From contig RPFO01002248.1 in the NCBI GenBank assembly GCA_009746045.1, positions 121,959-185,958 on the forward strand: a DNA stretch of 64,000 nucleotides, in the 5' to 3' direction. Positions 41,120 to 52,000 of this stretch are shown here, in pieces. The notes beneath the pieces were generated by a model. It did not search any database and was not told the DNA's origin. It was given only the letters and a program-made list of their open reading frames with translations. The DNA comes from Mesostigma viride (taxonomy: Eukaryota > Streptophyta > Mesostigmatophyceae > Mesostigmatales > Mesostigmataceae). Each line of letters opens with the position of its first letter. The stretch's first letter is position 1. The position numbers and the translations under genes were made by a program.

Positions 41120-44100
41120 ATGGGGGGAGGAAGCCCACCAAGGAAGGGTAAGAAGGATTCCCGTTTTCACGAGGGGAAGACCCTATCGAAAACGCTTACG
41201 AAATCTTCCTTCGGGAGGTTCTTGCGGGTCATCCAGGAAAGACGCCTCGAGAACAGCAAGTTCAGCAAGCCCATCGTCATCACCATCGGCGTCGAGTGCG
41301 CCGGTAAGAGCTCGCTGTATGAATTCCTCATGAAATGCGAGATGTTCCCTCGCAACAACAAGCCGTGCACGCTGGGCCCCATCCGCTTCATCCTCGTGAA
41401 CGCCGAGGAGGAGTCCGTGACCATCACGTTCCGCGGCGCGACCACGCGCCTGGCGCGCAAGGAGGAAATCCTGGGCCACCTCCAGGGGGTCATGGACACC
41501 CTGGTGGACGAGCAGGGGAACCCGATCATCATCGAGGACGAGCTGATCGTGGAGCTGCACTCCCCGGACGTTCCCGATTTTGAGATGGTTGACAACTTTT
41601 TCCTAATCCAACCCCCTTTCAGGGCCCCAGAAGCACCTGACAGGGTCCGACACGGCGGAGGAGGTCAAGGGCAACCTCGCGGACTGGAAGAAAAAATGCA
41701 AGCGGGAGAAGGACGCCGCGAGGAAGCGCGCCAGTCGCGCCAGGGCCAAAATCGACAAGGAAAATAAGGCCCTCAAGTCGGCCCTGGAAGCCGAGAAAAA
41801 AGTTTCCGCCTCGCTCAAGGAGCGGCTCGAGAAAGCCGAGACCGAACTCGCGAACGCCCGCTGCGGGCTCGAGTCGGAAAGGAAGAGGTGCAAGATGGAC
41901 TTGCCCGCCTCGTTCCTCCTGTCCGTGCGCCACTGAGTCGCGCGTGATAAATAAACGTCTATTATTATTTGAAATGAATAAAGCATCTTTACCCAATCAT
42001 GGGCCGATGATTGCCAAATCCCAATGGATGATTGCCAGACATATTCAAAAATAACGGTTGCTGTTGAAAGCCCCGCATCCGTTCTTGCGCGGTGGGCGGA
42101 TCAATGAAAGTCCAGTTAGTGGCAAACGGCCACCCCCGGGGGGGGGCTTTTGTTCCCGCGTCAGGGCCATCGGAAAGCGTGGCGGAAAATTGGCCTTTTG
42201 CAGCAGGGGGGGAGTGAAAGCCTTGTTCTGGACCAGATCCCATGCCTCCTAACTGTTTCCAGTGTGGTTCCATACCAACCATCCCTTCCCGCACGATGGA
42301 CATAGAGCGTTGCAAAATTTCGTCAAGGTCCGGATTGAATGATGAATCCCGCTTCGGATTGAATGAACGCCGCCCGCTCTTTCGTGCACGTTTGTCCTTA
42401 GCGTTCGTAGGTCCAGAGCTTGAGCCGGCGGCCCCCTGCGTACTGTTAGTGGCAGACGGCCCCGCCCCTCCGGGTGCCGGGCCGTTCGTCGGTCCGATAG
42501 ATGGCTTAATGAAGACCCACTTCCCATCCTTATATATAACATTGTCCCAATCAAAATTTCGTGGGAAAGCGGTTCTAATAAACGTATTCCGTGGATGTGT
42601 TGGATCCGTCATTGTACCCACGGACCCTTGTTGTTGTTGCGGCCCGGATATCATTTTGTTCACCATCCCTTGTAGGTGTGAATTTCTGTACACATCGAAC
42701 ACCCTTTGCCAAGCTCTTTCAAAGACTTGTTGTCCACGCGAGCCGGATGTGGTATCGTTTGCGTTGGCGCCATCGGAAAGCGTGGCGTTCTTGGCATGGG
42801 TGGATGTTGTGTTCCGCCACCCAGCCTGTTCCTCCCGCAAGTCGCTAGACCCTCCTTGACCAGAGTTGTCCATCTGGTCAAGGACCCCGGGTGCCGACCG
42901 AAGGGCCGTTACCCCTTCGGTTACGCCGGCGGTTTCGAGATCCCCTGAATCGGTTGTCGAAAGTGAGCCGCCGGATCTACCGCTACTACCAAATTTTCTC
43001 CACTTGCCCAGATTCCCTCCTGATTCCGTCTCAGCACCGCTCAGATTCCCCTTTCTCTGACGCGTCTGCGCGGATCCCGCGCCAGAGCCGGCCGGGCGCC
43101 ACTTGGACAGCCGCGAGACCGCGGATTTCGCGGCAAGGGCGGCGTAACCGGCGACGACGCGCCGCTGACATCAGCGGACGCCAAATTTGAGTTTCCCGCC
43201 GGCTACCCGCGCGAAACGGCAGAATTTTGGGGGGAAGTTGAAAAAATGACTGCATGAGGGGACTTCAAATTGGATAATGCAAGGAGTGCACCTGACAAAT
43301 AAGGCTAGAGGAGAAGAAATGGGACAGGCGACAGCCCAGCCAGAAGAATAAAGGGCTCACCAGGGCACTACAATAAATAGTATGGCTTCCCATTTAATTA
43401 ATTATTATCAAGGAAACAATTAAATATCCATATTTCAACCAAGGAATACCTATTTAAATAGGACTTTTAGGCATTAAAAAGGGGTTGCCTTGCGAAGCCG
43501 TAGGACCTGCCGGGGATCCGCGAGTATCCGGATGACCTGCGGGAGAAGACCAAGTCCTTGGCCCAAAAGTATATGCGGTCGGCCGACACGCTGGTGGTGT
43601 GCGTGGTACCCGCGACCAACCCCCGCTTGACCAGCAGCCAGGCGCTCGGAATGGTGATCGACGAAGGCGTGCAGGCGAACACGGTCCTGGTTCTCACTAT
43701 GGCTGACCTCGTGCAGGTGGGTTTCGTGACTTTCTTTCGTAACTAATGCTGGCGCTCGGTGTCGAGCACGGTAAAAGTGTGGGGCGCACAAGTAGCCATC
43801 GCGTCTGCTTACACTAATGACTTCAATATATCTTAATTTATCTGCTGTATGCGCATACTACGTGTTACAGTTTACTAATTGTGTGTATAAATAGTAGTGT
43901 ATCGTCTCATTGATATTGTAGTGCAGTTGGTGTTTTTTCTGTCTTGTTTTGTCAGCTGCTCACACGCATTGCAGCTCATCCATGAACAATGCAGTCAAGT
44001 ATTGAAAGGCGCTGGACGTGCCAATGTGCTAGCAAATCAACACTCATGGGCCACTGAGTCCCTACCTAGCCAAGAGATTGCTGTAACAGCAGCCAGGCGC

Positions 44101-44501
44101 GATGTGATCCTGGCAGTATGACAAGATTGAGATACCAAGATCGAGATATCAGGTCACACCGGCAGCCACGCGGCGCAATAGTAATCTTGGCAATCGTCCG
44201 AGCTCGCTTGCATTCCATGTCCTGCCTCCCTGTATGCTTCCGTTGGTCACACCTGCCATGCAGGGTGACCCCGGTATGGACTAGTGATTTTTTATAGGGC
44301 TGCTGCGCAATTATTGTTGACAACGGCCGGCCCTTGCCAACACGTTCATTGCTGCTAACGCGCATCAACCAGGTCGCTACCTGCCTATCTATGCGTGCCA
44401 TGGCCCTGCCCTCCCGCGTGTGCGTGTCCCCTCCTGCGCGTGTGTGTGCCATGGCCCCGTGCTCTGTGTGTGTTTGCGTGCCACGGCCCTTCCTATGTGT
44501 G

Positions 44502-44595
<94 letters not shown>

Positions 44596-45912
44596 CTCTC
44601 TCTCACTGTGTGTGTGTGTGCGGGTATGTGCCATGGCCCTTCCTACATGTGCATGCCATCCCCCCCCCCCCCTCTCTCTCTCTCTGTGCGTGTATGTGAA
44701 TTGCCCTTCCTTTGTGTGCGTGCCATAACCTCCCCTCTGCGTGTGTGTGCCATGGCCTTTCTGCATGCGTATACGTGCCATGGCCCCCCCAATCCTCCAG
44801 TCTCCCTACGTGGAGCAGTACCTGCTGTCCCGCCTCACCGGCCTGTCGGGCGAGATCTCTGAGCTGGGCCTGGCAGGGTGCGTGGCCGTGGTGAACCGCA
44901 GCCTGACCCAGGATGTGACCCTGGCAGAGGCCGAGGTTGAAGAGGCCAAGTATTTTGACAATCTCATCGCACACGTCCTCGCCGAGGGGCTTCAGGACAC
45001 CTACCCACTCGACCAGGTGGTGCGTGCGTGACGTCGGGGCGGCTCATGGGCATGCTGGACCGGCTGTTCCATCGGTTCATCTGCCAGAATTGGAAAAGCC
45101 GCGCACTCGAGGACTTGGGCCGGCAGGCGCAGGGCGCGGCGGGGGAGCTGCTTATGGTGGGCACGCCACCGCTCGAAGTGGACGCGTTCCACCTCGCACG
45201 GGTGGTACTCCAGCAGGCACACATTGATGCCATTCGGAGCTTTGATGTTCCAACGCTGTGCGCCAAGCTGGTGCAGTTCCATGATGGCATGGAGTACCAC
45301 CCGGCGTCGCAGCGGTACGAGGTCGACAACATGCTGTACAGGGCCCTTAAGGCGGTGGACACGTATACGACACCTGGCAGCATGCCGGGTACTTGCGCTG
45401 TTTCGAGCTCACCGTTCATCCAGGATGTCCAGGTGGCACTGCGGGATGGGCTGTTGGGCCGGTTCAAGGATGACCTATCGGTGGACATGGCGCAGCTATT
45501 GCCTATCCGGTTCCAGGACTTGGTCGCAATGGTGAGGAACAAGCTAGTGAGGGAGATTGAGGCGGAGGCGGCTATGATGAATCAGTTGCTGCGGGAGAAC
45601 GCCACCAAGCAGTTGCTCAAGGCTGCGCCAGGTGTCATGCCGGAAGGGGGCGCGAGCGGGCTCATGGCGACCGTTGCGGAGAAAAGCATCAAGCTGGTCT
45701 CGCGCCACGTGGCAATGGTCGCCCAGCGGCTGTTCGTGGACGAGGAGGCATCGCCGATATTCGCGGCGTTTGTGGCGGATCCGTTGAGGTACCTGGTGGA
45801 GTCGGGGGAGTGGCAGGGGAGGCGGCGGGCGGCAGAGGAGAAGGTGGAGAGTATCCGGGCGTGTGTCGGCATCATCTCTGACATTGACAACCTGATGGAG
45901 GAGAGCAAGTGA
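41120..45912 (+). CDS. Dynamin-related GTPase, interrupted
   Basis: Large GTPase that remodels membranes. Exon 1 (41120-41593) starts MGGGSPPRKGKK; the P-loop is GVECAGKSS and it ends FEMVD. The next coding base is in 43504-43716, beginning DLPGIREYPDDLREK (the G3 motif), then LTMADLVQ, followed by a clean GTGGGT donor. The next exon starts at 44801 after CCTCCAG (SPYVEQYLLSRLTG, VAVVNRSL). At about 45010-45030 a frame change in a GTGCGTGCGTG run joins YPLDQVV to TSGRLMGMLDRLF. The rest (to 45912) is the helical stalk/effector region. The total is near 590 residues, short for dynamins with a PH domain. The 1.9 kb between FEMVD and DLPG is either an intron (weak GTTGAC donor) or an insertion with GAC duplicated. 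Best homology needs the V that an intron would remove, favouring insertion and a damaged gene. Confidence 0.8.
41623..41936 (+). CDS. Coiled-coil protein, last exon only
   Basis: After a strong splice acceptor (CTAATCCAACCCCCTTTCAG, 41603-41622) a 104-codon frame runs to TGA at 41936. It is a continuous charged heptad-like helix (DWKKKCKREKDAARKRASRA, then ALKSALEAEKKVSASLKERL), ending DLPASFLLSVRH. It needs a phase-1 upstream exon, which the preceding dynamin-like exon does not offer. Poly(A)-like AATAAA follows at about 41950. Probably the 3' exon of another gene. Confidence 0.5.
41989..42873 (-). CDS. Unrecognised intronless protein, convergent to the coiled-coil exon
   Basis: 294 residues from ATG 42873 (MDNSGQGGSSDL). 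The frame is open and Ser/Gly-rich for another 290 bases upstream without an ATG, so a longer or spliced N-terminus is possible. Contents: a helical part (FERAWQRVFDVYRNSHLQGM), a QQQQ run, a segment around NTFIRTAFPRNFDWDNVIY, then a basic stretch (KDKRARKSGRRSFNPKRD) and a Pro/Gly-rich tail ending NHPLGFGNHRPMIG. No known domain. Only 52 bp separate its stop from that of the coiled-coil exon. Confidence 0.45.
   Translation of the reverse strand: MDNSGQGGSSDLREEQAGWRNTTSTHAKNATLSDGANANDTTSGSRGQQVFERAWQRVFDVYRNSHLQGMVNKMISGPQQQQGSVGTMTDPTHPRNTFIRTAFPRNFDWDNVIYKDGKWVFIKPSIGPTNGPAPGGAGPSATNSTQGAAGSSSGPTNAKDKRARKSGRRSFNPKRDSSFNPDLDEILQRSMSIVREGMVGMEPHWKQLGGMGSGPEQGFHSPPAAKGQFSATLSDGPDAGTKAPPRGWPFATNWTFIDPPTAQERMRGFQQQPLFLNMSGNHPLGFGNHRPMIG
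44505..44590. repeat. CT dinucleotide tract in the dynamin-like gene intron
   Basis: About 85 bp of TC repeats within the intron 43717-44800, flanked by TGTGTGCG-rich sequence and a second short CT run at about 44670. Confidence 0.95.
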
Positions 45913-46140
45913 GGTCGTTTGTATCTGCAGTGTTATTCCAGGAACTGGGAGCTGTTGAACTGATGGCACTGATGGGTAACCTTATGGCACGGTCATTACG
46001 TGGCCTCAGCTAGTGCTCATGGGCCGGGTTTGCGTGCTTTTCCATGGAGCAATATAATGCATGCCGTGAAAAGTTGTCTGCACGTGTTGGCCCTTAGTTT
46101 TCCCTCTCCTAAACATGAAGGCCAATTTAATATAATATAA

Positions 46141-47437
46141 TATAATTAATTAATTAAACTCGTGCTCCCGTTGGGGAGTCACGGAGCACCGAAGTGCTTT
46201 TAATCCCTGCATGTGCACAACAGGAAGAAAGGGCGGAGACCCCCTTTCTCCTTCATGCCAGAGGCATGCCACAGCGGCAATCGGACACGCCATAGACGAT
46301 CCCGCAAGTGCTGTGGATGCAATAAGACCCATGTGAGCATATCATCAGTAACAAGTAGCGTGGGCCGGCAAGTAAACTGATCATAGCCAGGACGTAGCAT
46401 TGCTGTACAAGGGCTAAGCTGAGGCTATCTATATGGCTGGTTGTGTACCGTGTGTTAGCGGTGCACGTGACTAGCTATGGTGGCACAGCTAGGCAAACAT
46501 TCTAGGCATGGCTGCAGTGACTACCAATGGATACAAGCTAGGGCTGTTATACAAGCTATTCTAGCCCGCAGGGGGTGTCCACATCTTGTGGTTGATCATC
46601 AGGTCCCCGCCCCTCCAGTTCACCTTGGGCTTCTGGGGGGCCTGCTTGTGGCGGAGGTATTCCGGCCACAGGTCGCGTCGCTGCTGCTGCAGAGCGGGGG
46701 TCAGGTAGTCGTCCAGCGTCCAGATGAGGTCGTGCAACCGCTTGCGACGAGAGAGGAACCGGTGCTTGTCCTCAGGGGAGGGGAAGGTGAGCAGGACTGG
46801 TGGGGGAGCCGCCTTGTCCCGTGAGTGGGAAGGCGGTGGCACCCACGCAGTTCTACCTCACCCGGCTACCAGGCCGCCATGAGGGTGAGAAGCTGGTCCT
46901 TGAGCTCGTCGGCAAGGGTGGTTGACGTCTCACCTGGCTTCTGGGGGAAACGACGCAGCACCACTTGGCACTCGCAGCGAGCGCGGTCGGTGGCCTCCCG
47001 TTGTTCGGCCTGGCGGTGGTCCTCCAGCTCCTGGAGCTTCGTGGCGATGGCGTCAGTGGTTGAGGCGGCCGCTGACCGCAGCAGGTCCGCGTAGGATCGA
47101 GAGCGGCGGGAGGTCGCCAGCATCCTGCCAGGGTGGCTGGGATGCGATGGTGGCCGTCTGCTCCGCTATCTTTGGCCGGGACCTGTGTGGCCTGGGCCTT
47201 GGTGTGGGCGGTGATGGCTTCAAGCTTCTTCATGAGCACGCCGCACTTGCCCTCAACCTGGTTGAGGCGGGAGAGGAGTGCAGCGTGTGCCTCGGATGCC
47301 TGCGCCGTGGTCTGCAGCGTCATGAGATGAGGTTGTAGCTTGTGTGCGACCTTGGTTTCCGTATTGGAGACCTTGGCCTCCATCGTGTTGAGCGCTGTGG
47401 TCATCAACGTCATCTTCTCGATGAAGGCCAATGGCAT
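46141..47437 (-). mobile_element. LINE-derived element, first copy (ORF1 only)
   Basis: The minus strand carries an ORF1-like product (47437 to 46561), a 3' region of about 400 bp (CTCCCGTTGGGGAGTCACGG near 46160) and a terminal TTAATTAATTAATTATATTA tail at 46128-46147. No ORF2 reverse transcriptase lies between ORF1 and the tail, so it is an internally deleted LINE. A partial second copy follows in tandem. Confidence 0.55.
46561..47437 (-). pseudogene. LINE ORF1-like (Gag-like) protein, frame-broken
   Basis: The ATG at 47437 begins a coiled-coil (IEKMTLMTTALNTMEAKVSN, then LLSRLNQVEGKCGVLMKKLE). A frame change at about 47123 leads to a middle domain (SYADLLRSAAASTTDAIATK, then CQVVLRRFPQK). 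Another leads to the C-terminal domain (DKHRFLSRRKRLHDLIWTLD, LTPALQQQRRDLWPEYL, then NWRGGDLMINHKMW), ending at 46561. The coiled coil, RRM-like and C-terminal layout is that of L1-type ORF1p (Transposase_22-like), an RNA chaperone for the element. At least two frame breaks make it non-functional. Confidence 0.55.
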
Positions 47438-47464
47438 GCACTGCCTCCCAGTCTAGTTCTCGAA

Positions 47465-48146
47465 ATTAATACAGTAATTAATTAAACACGAGCTCCCGTT
47501 GGGGAGTCACGGAGCACCGAAGTGCTTTTAATCCCTGTGTGTGCACAACAGGAAAGGCCAGAGACCCCCAGTCTCCTTCATGCCACAAAGGCATGCCACA
47601 GCTGCATTCGGGCACGCTAGCTAAACGGACACGCTAACGATCCGGCAATCTGTGGGTGCAATAAGACCCAGGTGAGCATGGCATAACAAGGGGCGTGGGC
47701 AAGTAATCTGATCATAGCCATGACGTAGCATGGCTGTGACAAGGACTGAGCTAAGGCTATGGCTGGTTGTGTATACCGTGCGTGAGCGGTGCACGTGACT
47801 AGGTATGTTGGCACAGCTAGGCAAACATTCTAACTATTGGCGCTAAAGCGGCAGTGACTACCATTGGATACAAGCTATGTAGGGCTATTAGGCAAGCTAT
47901 TCTACTAGCCCGCTGGGGGCGTCCACATCTTGTGGTTGATCATCAGGTCCCCGCCCCTCCAGTTCACCTTGGGCTTCTGGGGGTCCTGCTTGTGGCGGAG
48001 GTATTCAGGCCACAGGTCGCGTCGCTGCTGCTGCTGAGCGGGGGTCAGGTCGTCGTCCAGCGTCCAGATGAGGTCGTGCAACCGCTTGCGACGAGAGAGG
48101 AACCGGTGCTTGTCCTCACGAGACGGGGGAAGGTGAGCAGGACTGG
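47465..48146 (-). mobile_element. LINE-derived element, second partial copy
   Basis: Repeats 46141-46850 with about 90% similarity: the TTAATTAA tail, the GTTGGGGAGTCACGG block, and the ORF1 C-terminal domain in an open frame (48201 to 47905, RFLSRRKRLHDLIWTLDDDL). The coiled-coil part is missing. It abuts directly the duplicated ADA3-exon segment that starts at about 48150. Confidence 0.55.
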
Positions 48147-48149
48147 TGG

Positions 48150-48633
48150 GGCGCTGACGAACCGCGGAGGCTCCGATGTCCCTGCGGGCAGTACCAGCCA
48201 TTATGAGGGCGAGGGGAACGGTGTCGCGAACATGGAGGCATCATGCGCCAGCATCGATTCGCTCACGACATGTGGCCAGGGGCACGGCGCCCAGAGCAAG
48301 CAAGCGGCTAGGGGCGTGGGAAACGGTGGGCAGCAGCCTGGGGGTGAGGACGGCACGGTAGGGGCCATTGAAGGGCCATAAGAGGAAAGAGAGGTCGTTT
48401 GGGCCGGATGAGGGAAGTCCCGCCACGCCCACCAGCGGGCGGGTCCTGCCATCTCCTGCGGATGCAGCCGACGGCAGTCAGGAGGGGAGAGCGGCCCGTG
48501 CGCGGGCTGACTTGGCACGGCCCAGCCCTGCGGTCGAGCACGGGTGGTGCGAGGCATCTCCCTTGGATGGAAAAGCCGGGCCAGAGGAGAAGAGACGGTC
48601 GCCAGCAGGCAATGGGACCCTGGCACACTTGTG
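48150..48633 (+). repeat. Segmental duplicate of the ADA3-like main exon
   Basis: About 484 bp nearly identical to 51317-51802 (GGGCGCTGACGAACCGCGGA at the left end, AATGGGACCCTGGCACA at the right). The copies differ mainly by indels: this copy has 4 extra bases near 48364 (GGCCATTGAAGGGCC); the 51-kb copy has 4 extra near 51420 and 2 extra near 51703. The duplicate ends mid-exon, so it is a gene fragment. Confidence 0.85.
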
Positions 48634-49090
48634 TTCCCTTATGCTTGCCGTGCTGGATGTCACCAATGTGCTGGATGTCGCGAATGTGCTGGACGCGTCC
48701 CTGGGGCTGCCATTTGCTCGCAACAAAGGGGTTGCGTTGCGCAGCTAGAGGAGGGGTCTAGCATGGAGACCTGGGCAGAACCCAAACTTGTCAGTGCAGG
48801 AAAGATGGTATAATCGGGTGGGCGGTTTGGGTTGGCATCTGTGGCAACTAAATGCTAATATTCTGTGGTATAACTAAATACTGCAGACACAGGCGAAGCA
48901 TCCATTTACACACCTCGCTGGCACCCCAAAGATCTTCTTTAGGGCTTTTTGTGACTTAATTGTTTTCTGATACAAGCAACTTTGAAGCCGTACACGAGGT
49001 GAAGGTTATCTCATTGACTATTCAACGGGATGTCCGGTTTCCGTGGCTTCGCCCCTCCCTTGCCTTGAATTGCCTGTGCCATTGCCGCAG

Positions 49091-52000
49091 GTGTGGGAAG
49101 CGATGGATGCAGCAGCGAGTTAAAGGAAGATGCGGCCACCACGGCAGCGCATCTGGCAGCCCCTGGGCCAGCGGGGGCTCTCGTGCCGAATGGGACCGCG
49201 GTAGTGGCTCCACCAGCGCAAGCCGCAGCGCCTGCGTTGGCTGCTGCCGTCGCACCCAAGCCGAAGAAACCGTCGTACTGGCGGGTAGGTGGCTGCTTGC
49301 TTGTGCTGTCTTGTCGATTTCTTGGGCGGCCCTGTCCACACATATAGCTCACATTTCCTTGTGCTAAACCATGCAACTAGTTGCAGCTTTAATCAGCATC
49401 TAAGAGTGAATTACGTACCTCTGTGCCTGGTCAGAGGTTTACCGAGTTTCTTGATTATCATGGAGTGGCATGACTCATGTGGCTATCTGTTCTATCTTGT
49501 CAAGAAGCGATCCCGCAGGAGTCGCTGAACGCATGTACATGCCACCACTTCGTGTGTCCATTCCACAACAGCCACTCTGCCCAATCCTCTTGAAGCCTCC
49601 GCCACCTGTGCCACCGCCACCTTTTGCCTCCATCCTCCATTTCTGGGTGACTGCATGTTTGCTGATGTAAGCCTCAGACCCCGTACATGATTATCCAATG
49701 GCCAGGTGCGATGGAAGCATGCGTGTTTGTCGCACTGCTCATTTTCTTCCCATACTTGATGCTTGCCGGCTCTTGTGGTATCGATCCGGTCCTTCAGCGG
49801 TCTCGCAGTATCCAGTAGCATCTACCCGTCCAGCAGCTTGCTGGTTGCCCTATCTTGGATGCGGGCTGCCATCACTGGTGCAACCGCTTCCTGAGCCCAT
49901 GGACCCCATTCATTCTTTCTCTCGCCCTCTCTTGCCTCTTTTCTTCTTGGAATCCAGCTACCTAAGGAGTGATTGCGTCGCACAGCCACCGTTCCCTTGT
50001 GCATATGCCACGTTGAAGTGCCGTAACGCGTTGTTGTAGTGCCGTGCTAGTTACAAGGGCACCGTTCCCTGGCAGTGCCGCATGCTGTCCTCCCTTGCCG
50101 CATGCCATCTCCTCATGTGCTGCGGGCAATCCTCCGTTGTCTCGTGCCATCCTTCTATTCCCTTGGGCTGTCCTCCCCTCCCATGCCCTGGCCCCCTCCC
50201 CTTGCCTTGTGCCATCTCTTTTGGTTCCCCCCTCTCCATCCTCCTGACCCACGGGCCATCCGCGCTCCTCCCCCTTTCTCCATGTACCATCCGCTCCGTC
50301 CCCCTGACCCATGTGCCGTCCCTTTTGGTCCCCCTGACCCATGCGCCATCCTCGCTCCTCCTGTACCCATCTGCCATCCGCTCTCGTGCCTTTGTTCCCA
50401 GATGGAGGCGCGCCTGCGGGAGAGTGCGTGCCTGCCGCTGGTGGTGACCACGTCGGACCCCCGTTACCGCGCCAGCCAGACAAACGCAGGTGAGAAGCGC
50501 GGTGCATGCGGGCAGCACAGGCAAAGGTGGATCATGTGGTAGGTAGGTAGGTAGAAGAGCGCAGGTGAGGGAGGGGGGAAATGCAGGCAGCCGAGCTGGA
50601 TCAAACAGTACTTGGTAGGGGGAGTGTCTGGTGGGGTTGTTAGGGGGGCCTCGTGGCTTTGGGTTAGGGGGACCAACGTGGCAGCGCATGGGATGCGGAT
50701 CATTGTGGTGGGGGCACCAAATCATTATTGTTATTTGTGTTATCACTATTGTTATTTTTTCATTATTATTTAGCTCACCCAGCAGAGGTAGGGTTTGGCA
50801 CATGGAATGCGGATGGGGTAGGGAGCATGCATGCATCATGACGTGCTGGGTGGCTGGTTGTCTGCATGAACTGACCATGCTGCTTTCACAATATTCCTTT
50901 GCTCCAACGGGTTCATCCCACAACGCACGCAGCCGCCCCGGATCGTGACGCCGAAGACAGGAGCCCCACAGGCGCCACCGCCACCGCCACCGCCACCGCC
51001 ACCGGTGCCCCCCCATCCTCCAAGCGCAAGCCAACCAATCGTCTCCTCGACAGCGACGTCGCCATGGCTGCAGGCACATTCAGCCTCTCCCAGCGGCTGC
51101 TGGCCGCCCTGCTGGTGGAGGACCAGCCAGGGCCCCCAGGTGACGGTGCAGGGCCGGCAGTGGCAGGGGGACGGGGCGGTCGCATCCCATCCCTGCCCTC
51201 GGCAAATAACAGCGCGGGGTTAATGCCGTCCTTTGGTAACACAGTGGCGGAGGACGGGCCGCATGCCGGCGGTGGCGAGGGCGGCCGGCGGCGTTTATTG
51301 GAGGGCTGCGTCTCCTCGGGGGCGCTGACGAACCGCGGAGGCTCCGATGTCCCTGCGGGCAGTACCAGCCATTATGAGGGCGAGGGGAACGGTGTCGCGA
51401 ACATGGAGGCATCATGCGCCATGCAGCATTGATTCGCTCACGACATGTGGCCAGGGGCACGGCGCCCAGAGCAAGCAAGCGGCTAGGGGCGTGGGAAACG
51501 GTGGGCAGCAGCCTGGGGGTGAGGACGGCACGGTAGGGGCCAAGGGCCATAAGAGGAAAGAGAGGTCGTTTGGGCCGGATGAGGGAAGTCCCGCCACGCC
51601 CACCAGCGGGCGGGTCCTGCCATCTCCTGCGGATGCAGCCGACGGCAGTCAGGAGGGGAGAGCGGCCCGTGCGCGGGCTGACTTGGCACGGCCCAGCCCT
51701 GCGCGGTCGAGCACGGGTGGTGCGAGGCATCTCCCTTGGATGGAAAAGCCGGGCCAGAGGAGAAGAGACGGTCGCCAGCAGGCAATGGGACCCTGGCACA
51801 TCACCTGACCGCCACCGCGCACAACGACCCCCGAGGGGCGCTGGTTGAGGCGGGGGCAGCCATTACTGCCGGTAGCGGTGGTGCGGCGGCCGCTGGGGGA
51901 CCTGTCTCAGAAGAAGAGAAAGAGTTTGCGGAGAGGTATGCCTCGCTGGGGTACGCGGAGCGGCTGCAAGCAGAACTGCTGAGCGTGGGGCTGCCCCACG

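Larger units (their letters stand above)
41594..43503. mobile_element. 1.9-kb insertion carrying foreign gene pieces in the dynamin-like gene
   Basis: It lies exactly between codons VD and DLPG of one GTPase motif, flanked by GAC on both sides (41591-41593, 43504-43506). It contains the end of an intron (branch-like CTAAT, pyrimidines, CAG), a coiled-coil last exon on the plus strand, AATAAA signals, and a whole convergent minus-strand frame with its upstream DNA. The ends share a weak CAACCCCYTT motif in inverse orientation but no good terminal inverted repeats. It resembles captured genomic DNA (transduplication), though a real intron hosting other genes cannot be excluded. Confidence 0.45.

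Noticed and set aside
40674-41333. 219-codon plus-strand frame from a real ATG
   Set aside because: It overlaps the dynamin-like first exon in another frame, and its C-terminus is the shadow of that exon; no domain.
50051-51079. 342-codon minus-strand frame
   Set aside because: Antisense to an intron and exon of the ADA3-like gene; repetitive Gly/Arg/Thr composition and no family match.
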